Shown: piece after piece, positions 12,285 through 24,537 of the stretch
How positions within the stretch are numbered: the first letter of the stretch is position 1
Layout: the number at the start of each line of letters is the position of its first letter
From: Allacma fusca
Lineage: Eukaryota > Arthropoda > Collembola > Symphypleona > Sminthuridae
Assembly (NCBI GenBank): GCA_947179485.1
Contig: OX359247.1
Coordinates: 30,294,801-30,358,800, forward strand
DNA: 64,000 nucleotides
Reading direction: 5' to 3'
Translations under genes and position numbers: made by a program
The notes under the pieces: model-generated
Seen by the model: only the letters and a program-made list of their open reading frames with translations
What the model was told of the DNA's origin: nothing
Database searches by the model: none

Positions 12285-12316
12285 TTGTGTGTGTGTGTGT
12301 GTCTCTGTGTGTGTAT
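12285..12316. repeat. (GT)n microsatellite
   Basis: GT tract interrupted by CTCT at 12303-12306. Confidence 0.9.
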
Positions 12317-12775
12317 GTTGAAGCTAGTTGCTCACCAAAGCCCTACGTTTTGAGCATGTAAGTGGTATGAAGCGGAGACTTGGATCTCTCCCAGTGAGTA
12401 GAGAAACCCCATCGGGAACGTTGGGGAACACCGCCGTGTTGGTCTCAAGCAAGTTGTAAGTTGGAAAACACGTTCCCCTCCGCAGTCACTTTTAGCATCT
12501 CGTGGTGAGAGCATCAGTCAGTGTCGTCCTGGCCGGTCAACACACGTTGGTCACCTGTGTTTTCATCCTACCATTCCTACTATGGTAAAGCGGAGAGTAG
12601 TTTTGACACGGATCTTTGTCAAACCACTTCTAAATTTCGTCATTGAGATAATTACATTTACATTAGCAAAAATTTTAGCAAACAAAAAATTGGCAAAATT
12701 TAGCTAAATCCCCAAAACGTATAAAATTTGTTGTGTGCATCTACAAAGTCCAGTTCTAGAGAGCCGAGCATCTTT

Positions 12776-12792
12776 AAAAAAAAAAAAAAAAA
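12776..12792. repeat. poly-A tract (A17)
   Basis: Seventeen consecutive A. There is no retrocopy-like ORF or target-site duplication visible beside it. Confidence 0.9.
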
Positions 12793-13273
12793 CAAGAGCG
12801 TTCCCCAAACCCTCGGTGTTTTTGTCCTCAAATCAAATTGCTCAGCTTCAGTCTGAACAGTGCACATTTGTTACTGGATTGTTTAATAACTTGGATTTTT
12901 AGTTACGCCCCCTGCGTCTCAACTAACAGTAAATTGGGTCCGTAAATGGAGATCTGGGAAGAGAAACAATAGAATTTTTCCATACATTTGAAATATTCTA
13001 ATTTCCCTGGGACATTTGAACTTCCGTCACTGAATAGGATTTTTTTGGCGAAAGTTTCCCCTAAATATGCACTGAGTGAGGGTGGGAGTAGTGGAAGAGC
13101 TAAATTGTTACATTTGAACTGAGAAGCCGCAATAAGGGATTTGTGTTTGGAACTGAGCTTAAGTGTTAAAGTGAATAATTCAAAGGAACAGGACTTGATT
13201 TCCCTGGAAATTCCACCGTGTGGAACCTCCCAATTGTCGACTGTCAGTCCAAGTCTACCTTCCCTTTCAATAA

Positions 13274-13303
13274 TACACACAGACACACACACACACACAC
13301 ACA
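13274..13303. repeat. (CA)n microsatellite
   Basis: CA tract with a GA interruption. On the minus strand it yields a Val/Cys run in an open frame (12903-13346). Confidence 0.92.
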
Positions 13304-13909
13304 AGCGCACACTTGTAATGTACACATGCAAAAGGAGCAAGCCCAAATTGGCAAGATAATTTAGCGGAAAACATCAAAATCCAATATCCACCTAATGTAA
13401 AAGTTAAGTTTGAAGATTGCAACTAGTTGTTGAGATGTTGTTGTTCTTGTTGTTCTTGGGAGTCCTGTGAATGGGGGGAAAAAAAATTCTCCAGTGAAAA
13501 ATCCTTCAACTAGCCGCCGCCGTCGGTGAGGACATAGAGAACTCAAAAAAGGAGATGTTTCCAAGAGGAGCATAAGTTTTTTTTTTGTTGTTGTGTGGAA
13601 ACTGAGAATAGTGGCTGAACGTATTGTGGATGGTGTAAAAGTTGTTGTTGATATTTCGGATTGTAAAATTTGTGGGCGAGCACGTGAGGTGACTACAAAT
13701 TGCAAAAAAGGCTGAGGAAATTCCCTGTCCTATATAGTGAACAGGTATATTTATGGAGAGGGACATGAGAGTCAGAGACATATCCTTCATTCATCAGTTG
13801 GTCATGTATGACATGGATTGTCAATTGTGCTTGAGTTGACAGGTGAGGTGAAGAGGGATTTTTTTTTGTATTCCGAATAGTGGAGGAGAAATAAAATAAA
13901 TGCTACTTT

Positions 13910-13942
13910 CACACACACCACACACACACTCACACTCACACA
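13910..13942. repeat. (CA)n microsatellite, imperfect
   Basis: CACA units with CC and CTCA interruptions, in the possible 5' UTR. Confidence 0.88.
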
Positions 13943-14128
13943 GAACACTCAAGGGACGGAGCCCAAACTATAGTTTTCTTGAACTCATCTTGATATTATC
14001 CTTGTTCATCTCTGTGGATGTGCTCGGTGTGTGAGAGAGTCGTGGGTTGGTCGTGACGACTTCCACCGTGACAACAACTTGAGTGAGCTACCAACAAAAC
14101 CTATAACAAGTAGTGAAGAGACAAGACA

Positions 14129-14156
14129 AGAGAGAGAGAGAGAGAGAAAAAAAAAC
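14129..14156. repeat. (GA)n plus poly-A
   Basis: Nine to ten GA units followed by A9, about 210 bp before the 14363 ATG. Confidence 0.88.
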
Positions 14157-14362
14157 AACAACTTACTATCCCACATTTGATACATTATTACCTCAAATAT
14201 TACGTTTAGTCTAAATTGTTACCTTTCCCCCTCAATCCGAATCCCCCTATATTTTAGGGAAACGGAAAAAAAAACAACAACCTACTTATTCACAGCTCAT
14301 TACATACATTGTGGGCAGTTGTTAAAGAAGATTCAATCCCAAGGAGAGAAGACTCCCTCAAA

Positions 14363-14441
14363 ATGGAGAGTAGTCGGAAAAGTATGACAAACCCTGGGAT
14401 TTGGGTTTTAGTGACATGGATCCTCTTGACAAATTTATCAG
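14363..14441 (+). CDS. putative first coding exon, signal peptide
   Basis: An ATG in good context (AAAATGG) opens a frame of 26 codons plus one base. The in-frame stop upstream is at 14255-14257 and no other in-frame ATG lies between. Residues 1-12 are polar with two basic residues (MESSRKSMTNPG). Residues 13-26 form a hydrophobic stretch (IWVLVTWILLTNLS), the layout of a cleaved signal peptide or a signal anchor. The exon ends CAG at 14439-14441 and the next bases are GTTAGT, a consensus 5' splice site, giving a phase-1 junction. Signal peptides on a separate phase-1 exon are common in secreted and cell-surface proteins, including immunoglobulin-superfamily genes. The mature protein is not identified, so no family is claimed. 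The next exon could be at 14666, 15598, 24442 or beyond this window. The exon is too short to show up as a long ORF. This is the best-supported coding call in the window, but there is no homology evidence. Confidence 0.45.
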
Positions 14442-14665
14442 GTTAGTTCAATTACCATTTGTCGCTTACTAAACGTATCTCATCTGCTTAAAGTCACCTC
14501 AACGCAAGTCTTCATTAGTGTCATCAAATCTTTTCACCACTCTGAATTAAGTTTCTACTTATGTATGTACACAAAAGTACATGTGTTTAGTCAGACTTGA
14601 ACCAAGTATTGCGGCTACTGCATCCCTCATACCTACTCTTTTTTTTTTTACAAATTGTCTTACAG

Positions 14666-14718
14666 TTTGGCTATATAAAGTGGCACATGTGATTTATGAA
14701 ACTGAACTATGTACCTGA
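14666..14718 (+). CDS. alternative short terminal exon after the signal exon
   Basis: A long pyrimidine run (T tract from about 14639, then ..GTCTTACAG) ends in an AG at 14664-14665, a good 3' splice site. Read in phase 1, as the 14441 donor requires, the frame stays open for 17 residues (WLYKVAHVIYETELCT after the junction residue) and stops at TGA 14716-14718. Joining it to the signal exon across a 224-nt intron would give a tiny 43-residue product that is mostly hydrophobic. This may be a cryptic or poison exon rather than the main route. A TATA-like word (CTATATAAAG, 14671-14680) lies inside it. Low confidence. Confidence 0.12.
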
Positions 14719-17294
14719 ACGAAACCATGTGGACATTTTAAGTATTATTACACAAGCATAGATAGATAGATACATAAGCATTCGTCGTTGTCGTTGAGGA
14801 GGATTGTAACTCAGCTGATAATTTTGAGGAAAGTTGAGGGAAGGGCCGGAGTTGAACAAGCGAATTGAATTATTGGAGAAGAAGTGGACTTTATTAGGGA
14901 TGTTGTCATTAATTGAGCCCCGAATGAAATTGGGAACTGGGAGTCAAAGTCATACTAATAGTTTGACTTTCTGGACTTTCCAAGTCTTCCTTCCTTCCTG
15001 GAGCCTGTGTGAGAAGTGATGTTGGAAGGTTCATTGGGGACTTGTTCTAATCTACTTAACGTTTCAGCATGTAGTCATAATACAGTCACCAAAGGATCCG
15101 ACTCACTTCTCTCAGCCCTGACGTGCTCATTCTGCATTTCTGCATTAATCTATTATGAGTGGAGTTTTAGTGGAAGGATGAATCTCCTGTGTGTTACACT
15201 ATCGGGGCTAAAACCTTACAGCTCTAATGGTATGAAAGCACGATTAAAGCCACTTTACTCACTTTGGCAAAAAAAAAAAAACTTGGTAGTCAGGCATTAC
15301 GAGGATGGGAGATAACAAAGTTTCATTTGAGCACGTAGATATAGATATACATACATACATACATGGAGACTATATATGTACATACATAGATTGGGAGTAG
15401 GCTTGACTTACGTAAGCAGGATAAGGTCTCTGTATGAAATGTGCTTACATATATATTGGAGATGCCTTATGGGAATATGCAGGGACTGCATTAGACTTAC
15501 GATTAGTTACTGACTTAATACTAAGCATCTGTATCCACTTTACTTAAACGGTCCCGACTTGTGCAAAAAGCTTGAAATATTCATGTTTTCCCTTCAGTTG
15601 GACTTGAATATCACCCAGGAAAAGAAAAAGATTAAGGTTTTCTAAAAGTCAAATCTGGCTATTACCCCAAGTTTTTCTCTTTAATGTAACATCCTGAAAA
15701 CTGAATCAAGTATTTCCTATAGAGTGACTCTGTGTATCTATGCGTAGTCAATCTTTGAGGAGCTTCATAATTATAAGTTTAAAACTGTGTATAGACTTGT
15801 GCAGAAAGGGCAGGAGGCTTAATTGTATGGACACAGGTGTATATGTACATATTATGTATGTACGTACTCATGTCTAAGCCTGCACTATATACCAGTTAGG
15901 GGATCAAGTTGGGGTGTAGTAGCTGAGAGTAAGCTTGAGTGGAACTACACATGTAGATACATATGAGTGGAGAATATATTTGTTTGTGAAAGGAAAAAGG
16001 AACACTCCTTAATAAAACTGTGTTAATCAAGGCTGACGTACATTACAGCACATAACTGATATTTTATACGTTTAACTTGATCTTACCTAAAGGGATGAGA
16101 TTAGCCACAATTGAGTCCGAAGCCATGTATTATCATTGTGAATTACAAGCCTCATTAAGCATTGATTGTTACGAGAATACTCCGTAGAGTTTTTTTTATA
16201 TTAGTGGAGATTTAGGAGTTTTTGCATACACATGTAGTTATCTACGCATATGTTCCTTCCATTTACAGAAAGGAGAATGATTCCTACACCCTCCCATTAC
16301 AGAGCCATACACCTACTGCTCTGTAATTCTAATGCTTCCACTTACCGTAATTCCCCTGCCTTCACTGTGTACAATGCTAATGTATTAAATTGCATTAAGC
16401 ATTTAGGAAGGTGGCTCCTCCACATATGTAAGTACATACATAGGTAGATACATAATAAAGGAGCTCAGGCCATAGACCAGTGTACAAAGTACAAACATGT
16501 GTTCGTATACATATGTAGAATATGTACATAGGTAGATGCACTCACAATGCGTCCTTACACGCTACCTCATTTATATTTGAGAAGCAAGACTTGATTCTTG
16601 TTTTCATTCTGGGATCATTATAATTCTTAACTGTACAGCCCATTACTTACAATTTAAGTTTATTGAAAAGCTACAGAATTTACAGGAATTTTCCCAGAAC
16701 GCTCTCGCTCTGTAGGAAACGAGCGGGTTAAAAGGGATACAGAGGGTCCTTACGATGAGATATGTAAATACCATGAGCTATATAAGATACTCTGCTCTAA
16801 GGATGAGGAAACTGGAACTGCTAACTTTTGACGTGCAAAAAATTGGAGATTGCAAAAACACATGGGTGCTTGTATGCATGTGTGTACATATGTGTTTATG
16901 GATACGTAGGTATAGAGTCCAAACACGTGCATACCTACTCAATCTCATTATGACTATCTAGGAGTTGAAGCAGGCTTCTTTTTACACCTCTTGAGTGGAT
17001 CGAGCTAATAGGCTTGGAGAGTGTAAAAATCTGCAGAATTACAGGGCCATGTAATACATGGAGGAATGACAAGAAAGTGATTACATGGCTTTGGAAGTAA
17101 CAGAGGTTTTGCAACGGTTCCCTTCCATTCATTGTCCAACGTGATTACCTGCATAAAAATGACTTGACAGAAATCTGACTGCACCTGCCTCCCACAACTA
17201 ACTGCCTCAAGTTCAATTGATTTTTCCATCATTGTTCGGAAAAAAAATAATGCCTCATTTATGCTCCTACGAAAAAAAGCTCCTTCACAAACTT

Positions 17295-17350
17295 ACACAC
17301 ACACTCTCTCTCTCTCACACACACACTCACACACACACACACACACACAC
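17295..17350. repeat. compound (CA)n(CT)n(CA)n
   Basis: CA, then CT, then two CA blocks split by CTCA. Confidence 0.92.
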
Positions 17351-18150
17351 GTAATGTAACATTTTCTACTATAAAATGCACACGTACAAGACTTTCATGA
17401 ATCTTCAATGTGGGAAGTATAGATTCGGTTTTTTATGCAATCATTCCTCTCTTGTGCTGTAGTTGGACAGAAAAAAGGAGCATGAACATTTAAGCGTGTC
17501 TTGACTCTAGGGTTATTTTTTTTACGGAGGTAAAAGACCATACCTCGAGCCTACTTTTTTTTTAAGTATGTATTTTCGCAACCTTATCTCCATCGTATTA
17601 GATCCATCGATAGATGTTATAGTTTTTGTAGTACAGAAGTGTACAACATTAAAGATTAGGCGTATGCCATTAGTAGGGATATCCTGAGAATAATATTTCC
17701 ATAGGAAAACAGTCCCACCACGGAGGAAGCAGTTGAGGAATTATTAAGCTTTATTATTACTATAGGCCAAAAGTGTTACACTTGGATCTCTTTCTAGGAA
17801 GCTATACAAGTTTCTTTTTTTATGTATGTTCAGATCTGGGAGGAACTTTGTGCATACTATGCTTGTGAAGTGAGTACAGTAGATATAAATATGAGATGTT
17901 AGTTTTTTTGGAGTAATATATAGATTTTGAAGGTGTATATGGATATGGATACATTGTACACATGTACGTGGAAAGTTTGGAGCCCTGTGAAATCTCACAT
18001 GTGCCAAACTGTTCAGTATGCATTTATGTAACTTGAGACTCCTCAGATTGCTTTCCATGAGAGTTTTAATGATGAAAAATATGAAGTTACTCCAAGTAGA
18101 CCATAACCATGCGACCGGGACAACCTGGTATGAGTAGCTATCGCTTTGGG

Positions 18151-18165
18151 TAGTAGTAGTTGTAA

Positions 18166-18205
<40 letters not shown>
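18151..18205. repeat. (AGT)n trinucleotide repeat
   Basis: About 18 AGT/TAG units with a TGTAAT interruption near 18160. It encodes poly-Ser on the plus strand and poly-Leu on the minus strand in short ORFs judged non-coding. Confidence 0.93.
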
Positions 18206-20346
18206 TTATTTGTAACTACCAAATTCATATTACAGAGAAGCATATCTCCTTCCTATCCCTGGCTATTCCAAATTGCGATCAAATCATTCGATTCACTACT
18301 GCAGGCTCCCAAATTCCAATCCAGAGAGTAGCGTTAAAAGAGCACTCAATGGCATGCTTTATGACTTAAATGACTCGGTTAGAAGTACCTGCAGGGAAAT
18401 CTTTGCCACAGTTCAGTTTTAAGTACGTGCATGAGAATGGGAGGTATATATGAGTACGTACGTCCATACAATGTTCACAGGGGTTTTGCCAGGTCGACTG
18501 TATATATGTACATGGCTGGTAGCGTCATAGAATCCCTATTCCATTGCTCCCATCAACTTTATTACTTACGACACCTCTCTCGCTCTGTGTGGCAAAAAGT
18601 GATATGCTCCGGGGCCATGAATCCTATATACAGTACAAGGTGACCAGAGTTGGGTCAGGCTTGGATTGAGACCGAGCTATCGGGAAATTAGTGCCTTTAT
18701 TTATGGTGCAGTACCTTGTTGTTATCTATTCTATCTGTACATGCTATTTTCTGCAGGGACTATTACTTATATAGGTATGATATGATACTTGCACACTTCT
18801 ATATTATATGCTTCTACATGGGAGGAGAAATATTCCATAGGAATTAAGTTTCTTCGTATATCTGTATCTAGTGGTAATTACATGATATGGAAGGAGTAAA
18901 AAAAAATAAATACATAAGTGACGCGCACTTTTAAAATGTAAGCTTGTCATGTTATGTTTGCACGAGCTCTCAGCACAATAACTCGAAGGTTTTCCAATCA
19001 TAATAATAATAGGAGTAATGAAATGATGTGGAAAAAACCAATTGTTAAAACCCTACTCAACTCCGTCTGTCTAAGAGGGGAAATGAGGGAATCAAAATGA
19101 ATAATTCTTCTTGGAACTTTATGAGTTTTATGGAGACTCTCCAAGATTTCCTTTTGGACTCGAACAAATCTCTACCTTTTGTTGACCAAAGGCAAAGTAA
19201 GTTACTCCTGAGCATGTGGTAGTGGTAGTGGTGTAGTGGAGTAATAGTAGTTTCTATAGCAGCAAATTGGTAATTCCTCAGCCGGGCCGTAAAACAGACC
19301 AAGTTTTGCAAATTATTACATCAAGGTATTCACGAAGTGATACTCTGGCTCATTTCATACAGCACGATTTCCTCCCTTATCTTCCATTTCAAGCTTGTTT
19401 TGTCTCGTTATTAGGTTAGACTTTCCTTCTTGCTCCACGAAAACTCGCCGCCTTCGTGAGGACCGCATTGCCACCGGAACGAGTCCTGTATATTGAAATG
19501 ATTATGTCATCGTAAAAAGGTGTCCCCCTTCATCCATTGCACCCTTTGTTTGCATTAGCCCACTGCAAGTCTACCTGTGTAAAAGAAGGATATTTTTGTG
19601 CAGGCCCAGTCAAAGCGATATTCGGCAATATGCAATTGTAGAGGGGGATGTTGAAAGGAATTTTGTTTCCCTCGCTTCAAGTATCTATCTATCTCTATGA
19701 GTACTGTAGATATACAGTACAGGGATATTTACAAGGAGTGGAGTCTCTGGCTCTCTGGCAAAAGGAAAAAGGATTATGATTACCTTATTTTCAAGTTTCT
19801 ATGTCATGTCATAGTCTTCCATCGTCGAGACAGCCTTCCCAAATAAAGGAATTTAATGTTGTGAGATATCTGCTGCAGATTGTCATAAAAAGATGAGAAT
19901 TCCACTGTAATGTGAGTCATACGAAGTTGCTTGTCTGGGTGTACAGTAGATATACCAAGCCAGGATTGCTTACCTATCATACAGTATTGACCTACTATAC
20001 TTGTCATACCATTGGGCGTACATACTCAGATATTATTATACTATGGGGAAACAATGCTATGGTTTTGGAACCACATATGCATGTGCTGAGAAAAAATGAT
20101 ACAGATACCCATAATTATGTTAAATTCAGGAAGAGATACGACTGGCGCATATTTAAGTACAGTACAGATGCTAGTTACAACTTGTGACTGCTACAGAGAG
20201 ACCCTGTGTATAAAGTTATCTATAAGTATACCATTACAAGTTAAAACCTGAGAAGAGGCACGGGAACGTGGAAAAGACTTGGAGCGTTTTAACTGTAATC
20301 CAACCAGAAGCATATAATGTTTTGCGCCGCTGTAATGTTTCATGTT

Positions 20347-20368
20347 TCTCTCTCTCTCTCTCTCTCTC
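20347..20368. repeat. (CT)n microsatellite
   Basis: Pure TC tract. Confidence 0.9.
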
Positions 20369-21053
20369 CCGTCCCTCCTGAATCTTGACTGACTTTCAGA
20401 TTGAAACACTCAAATAAATGGGAATTGATCAAATCTGATGCAAATGAGAAACTGCCGTTGGCTATCGCTTCATTTTAACAATCACTACAGATACAACTAC
20501 TGCTCACATCTCTCCATACTGCACAGTTCTACAATTTTTCCTCCCTCTGCACAACATCTGCACAAGGGCTTGAGTCAGTCACATATCTCAGAGCATTTAT
20601 AATCTGGAATAGTGTACGGCCCATACGTAGCCCTGCTGTTCTGTGTATATACATTTCAGCCACCTAAGCTATTCTTAATAGCTGGTATTTTATACAGAGT
20701 GATTCCCATCAGAAGACTTGAGAGACTTGTGAGCACTTGTATATCTTCATATAATTACATACAGTGCTGTAGAGAGAATTTAAAATGCTATGAACCACGT
20801 TAATGTTGAAAATGTGGACACATTCAATATATAAACCTGATAGGAGAACTGCTGTGGAAGATTCCGAACTGGATCCGCCAATGTTAAAGGCTTGTTTTGT
20901 AAATTTGCCTATCAGTTTAGTAATGCTTTGTTTGCGAGACAGCGTGTTTGCGAGGAAAGGTGTCCGTAAGATACTGACAAGAAAAATCCATTATGCTTGC
21001 TGTGTAATAGCAATTGAAAAAGCCACTTTTAATATGAAGTAGGTTGGAGATAA

Positions 21054-21088
21054 AGAGAGAGAGAGAGAGACAGAGAGGGAGAGAGAGG
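21054..21088. repeat. (GA)n microsatellite, imperfect
   Basis: GA tract with CA and GG interruptions. Confidence 0.88.
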
Positions 21089-21232
21089 AAAATGTAGAAA
21101 ATAAAATTTAATGCGTTCAGTCAAGTTTGACATTTAAGTGTAGACTCCCTGGCTATATGTTTGGCTTCGTACGCGGGCTGTTGTTGTTGTTTGGCGTCAT
21201 TTCTTACATGTGTATGTATGTTACTGTATGTA

Positions 21233-21254
21233 TGTGTGTGTGTGTGTGTGTGTG
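21233..21254. repeat. (GT)n microsatellite
   Basis: Pure TG tract preceded by TGTATGTATG words. Confidence 0.9.
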
Positions 21255-23410
21255 TACATTTGGCAGGTAGAGTGGATTCAGTAGAAATAATATCTCATAA
21301 CGTATATGTACATACAGATAGAATCTAGGAATATAATTTACAAAGATATAGGAAAAGTAATGGGAAACAATACTCTGAATTCCGTTGTCACCCCAATGTG
21401 AACCATGCCATTCCATATTAGATTTAATAATTTCTCTGGCGTGTAAATTTCAATGTATTATTCTGCAATTTTCTCTGTGTTCCTCCTGCCCTCTCCGCCA
21501 CTTGCCGGTTATTATTATTTGTAGCTGCAGAGAGGAATCAAGTTGAGTAAATCAAGCTGGGAAGTGAAATAGATGTTGGAAGTGTAACGAATGATCAAGA
21601 CCACCGCATCCCAAATGCCGACGTTTTGTTACTGCTTCGAGACTATATGGCGTGTGTGTGTGTGTGCATGTACATACATACACAAGTGTGTGCTTCCATC
21701 GGGGTATGACTATATCCTATTTGTAACAAGGCTTGTGCCATTTGTGACTGGGGCTTTTTCGTATGTGGTATCTATGTATGTACAGTAAGTATGCACGTAT
21801 GCATATGTAACTATTATGGATAGGATTGGGGGAGCCCGACACGCGCATACTTTCGAGAAAGGCATGTAATTCATTTGAACTCGTTTGCGTTCCTCTACCA
21901 ATAATGTGTTTGCGGATGTTTCTAGGCCGATCGCCTACGTTCTTATCGTTAATTTTAATTTGAGCAGATTGATATGATAGGCATCTAACTAATCATATCA
22001 TGTCCGCGGAGCCTCTGTATGTATGAACGTTCCACGGAACTCCCTCTCTCTCTCTCACTCACTGCCTCTCCTTCACACTTGCACGCACACTCGATTAAAA
22101 CACACGTTCGGATCCCTATAAAATTTCCTACACAGTATCCCCACATCTCGTCCTTATGCCTGATGTGGAGTCTATTTTAATACTGGATATGGGACTCCTC
22201 AGAGTACATGGGCATTGGGGGTACTCAACCGTCTCTTGGCTAAATAAGTGACTCAAAGTAGTGTCAGGAGGAGATTCCATTATTAAGTGGATTTAACTAT
22301 GTGGGAATCTCCGCGAACTTGTCTCATCTTTTGTTTACCTTTTCCCTCCCCATATGTCTGTCAATGAGGCAACAATGCTTTAAATTTTAAGGCATAGCCA
22401 CAGTAATTATAAATCCACTACAAATGTACATACAGTAGGTACATGGGGATTACCTACACTGGATCTATATTTGTTAACAATCTATAACACCTTGTGAAGC
22501 CTCCGCTTCCCTCAATCTCTATGCACTGTCGTGTGTGTGAGTCCCAATCAAAGTTTTTACAGACGTGTCTACATACATGAACAAGTGTGTGTAAGCACAT
22601 TGATAGACACTAATTCCATCAGTTGACATATATGTATGCTTGGAACTTACTCCTCCAAATAGAATTATCTAGCATGGATACACATGGGAGTGCAAATATG
22701 TTTTAAATATGTATGGGTGAGGGGATATTGAAGGCCTAAATAAGTGCGAGATTTGTGTGGATTTGAGCGTGAATTATTAAATGTGCGGATGTCCCCATGA
22801 CGCTTATAGTAAATTGCAATTTGTAATTTCCATATAAAGTTGAGGCCCATAGGTTTGTATCTATATCTCCTCGGTTCGTGTCTTCCCTCCGATTGATGAG
22901 TCTTCCCTTTAAATACTTCACAAATAGACAAAGACCTCCGGAGCTAGCTTGGGGTTTGTGTTTGTGAGAGATGGGGAAATCAATAGTGGCAAGGGAGAAA
23001 ATGCAGGCTCTCATCATTATGACAGCCTTCCCAACCTCCATTTATGCTTGCTTGTGCATCCGGGGGCATCCGGGCTGGTAGCAAGGAGGGATATGTATCT
23101 ACATAAGTGTATGTGAGAGTGTGTCTATGTGTTTGTGTGTGTGTGATTTGCATGTATACGTGAGTGTAATAAGTGGAGACACTAGAGTTGCTGAGGATTT
23201 GAAGGAGTAGAAGTATTGAGAGGGTATGTATGTATATACAGTAGGAGTATTGCGGGTGAGTCGTAGTCTCTGCGGTTGGTTTTATTTGACGAGTTGGTCT
23301 TGGTGAGAATTATTTGAAATGGTCAGCGGCTGCTCTGGCTCATCAGTCTTCTGGCCTCTTGAAAGGTGGATGCACGTAACCCACAGGGATGTACATACGT
23401 GCCAATATCC

Positions 23411-23548
23411 TATATAAGAGGGCTCTCCGCTCCAGTCACGATCCGCTTGGTCTCAATGCATAATCGTGCAGTCGATTACACCATGGACAGGCATGCCCCT
23501 GCTCTCTCGGCTGTATTTACACATTTGTGTGTGGTGCCTTCCTTCTGA
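23411..23548 (+). promoter_or_regulatory. TATA box followed by Kozak ATG and 21-codon ORF
   Basis: CTATATAAGAGG (TATATAA from 23411) has a canonical TATA form. An Inr-like CCAGTCA starts at 23432, which is slightly close (about 23 nt to its A). An ATG in an ideal CACCATGG context lies at 23483. It opens MDRHAPALSAVFTHLCVVPS and one more residue, ending at TGA 23546-23548. Promoter-like spacing and start context coincide, but the peptide has no recognisable signal and no downstream splice site was found. It could be a short-ORF transcript or chance. Confidence 0.12.
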
Positions 23549-23821
23549 CCTGGAACTATCATCTCAGTGCATGCTTTGTATATTGGGGCGTAAATAACAC
23601 CCTGCTTTGGAGGTTGCTAGCAAGTCATAATTCCTCTTGGCTCGTACTTTTTCTTCGTATGTATTGTAACCATTTAGCTCGATGCCGTCTTGATAGGTAC
23701 TGATTCCTCCTTCATATTAAATGTGTAGTAACCATAAGTAGTGTAAATATACGTAATTACGGGGAGTTGTAGCAGTAGGGGTACATAAGTACAGTTAATA
23801 TAAAACTGTGGGCACTCACGT

Positions 23822-23851
23822 TAAAATTAATAGCCCTAGTGATTAATTTTA
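23822..23851. repeat. inverted repeat, 10-bp arms, 10-nt loop
   Basis: TAAAATTAAT (23822-23831) is the exact reverse complement of ATTAATTTTA (23842-23851), separated by AGCCCTAGTG. Both arms are flanked on the left or right by TCACGTT. The AT-rich arms would form only a weak hairpin. Possibly an AT-rich homeodomain-type site pair or chance. Confidence 0.5.
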
Positions 23852-23980
23852 CTCTCACGTTTAAATGTACTCCAAGGGTCTGGCAATTTGAGCGTACTTG
23901 AATCTATCCACACTTGAATGATTGAAATTGCTCAGTCAGCACTCTGCAAATAGGAGTTGGTAACAACTCTCACCCGTCAA

Positions 23981-23982
<2 letters not shown>

Positions 23983-24034
<52 letters not shown>

Positions 24035-24045
24035 ACACACACAGG
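23983..24045. repeat. (CT)n with adjoining (CA)n
   Basis: About 24 pure CT units (23983-24030), then GTACACACACACA. Confidence 0.93.
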
Positions 24046-24441
24046 GACGTGTTATTTAGCAAGTGCGATTGTGTATAGTAGTAGTATGTACTTCATTGCA
24101 CATTGTTTACACTGCACTCGAGTCTACCAAAATGAATAGTTCCTAATACCATAAGAACTTCTTGGAAGCTCATATTTTGTCACTTTGTTTACTCACGGAA
24201 GTATCTATCAACTGATATAATTATAACGGATGCACATCAACAACTACCCGTTCGTGCACTTGAGAATGTCAGGATGCATCTTCCGGCTTGTGCTTGCATG
24301 CGTGCATAGGACTCCGCCAGTTGAACTCGATACATTTCCATACTTCCTATACGCATACATCATTTCCCTACTACACTCCCTTTTATGCTCGCTTGCATGT
24401 GAATTGTTTGCACTCAATTACTGGAGTATCTGCATTTATAG

Positions 24442-24537
24442 GCGTTACTTTCTCCCTGTATGTACCCCCCTTTTGGAGGACCCGGACGGACCTGGATTTA
24501 AATAGTATTTGTGAGACTGGTGACATTCGGTTGGAAA
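24442..24537 (+). CDS. exon-like segment, phase 1-1, unknown
   Basis: The left edge is GCATTTATAG (AG at 24440-24441), with only a modest pyrimidine tract. The right edge is TTGGAAA/GTAAGG. The frame entered in phase 1 is open for 31 codons and leaves in phase 1, with VTFSLYVPPFWRTRTDLDL then NSICETGDIRLE. Symmetric 1-1 exons are typical of extracellular proteins and match the phase left by the signal exon at 14441. There is no recognisable domain. It lies within a 96-codon ORF (24288-24578). Confidence 0.15.

Larger units (their letters stand above)
10267..13899. other. non-coding stretch with one long minus ORF
   Basis: Short GT, CA and poly-A tracts are present. A 147-codon minus-strand ORF (12903-13346) starts in CA-repeat Val/Cys and then has ~120 mixed residues. 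It lacks good flanking splice sites and is not called as a gene. Confidence 0.45.
13900..14362 (+). promoter_or_regulatory. possible 5' UTR / promoter-proximal region of the signal-peptide exon
   Basis: This is the stretch directly upstream of the 14363 ATG. It holds a CA tract (13910-13942), a GA tract running into A9 (14129-14156), CAACAACAA-type runs at 14154-14162 and 14274-14281, and short pyrimidine runs. Unstructured CAA-rich sequence before a start codon fits a leader. There is an out-of-frame ATG near 14018. No TATA box is evident at a suitable distance, so the transcription start is not located. The role is inferred only from adjacency to the signal exon. Confidence 0.2.
14719..24441. 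other. intron-like or intergenic stretch
   Basis: Simple repeats, ATAC-type runs (15347-15364) and palindromic words occur here. Isolated acceptor-like sites (for example before 15598) and donor-like sites (about 21785) do not pair into convincing exons. The TATA/Kozak pair at 23.4 kb is the one exception worth noting. Confidence 0.45.

Noticed and set aside
12776..12792. Poly-A17 as a retrocopy or SINE tail
   Set aside because: No body sequence, internal promoter boxes or target-site duplication is visible upstream.
12903..13346. 147-codon minus-strand ORF
   Set aside because: The start is Val/Cys from the CA tract, and the rest has no flanking splice or start support, although it looks mildly protein-like.
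14671..14680. CTATATAAAG as a TATA box
   Set aside because: It lies downstream of the signal exon inside the presumed intron or exon 2. No Inr or start codon in good context follows, so it was kept only as a note.
15598..15640. Exon after a good acceptor (TTTTCCCTTCAG)
   Set aside because: All frames stop within 16 codons and the only donor (AAG/GTTTTC) is weak.
18043..18331. Poly-Ser and poly-Leu ORFs
   Set aside because: Both come from the AGT trinucleotide repeat read on opposite strands.
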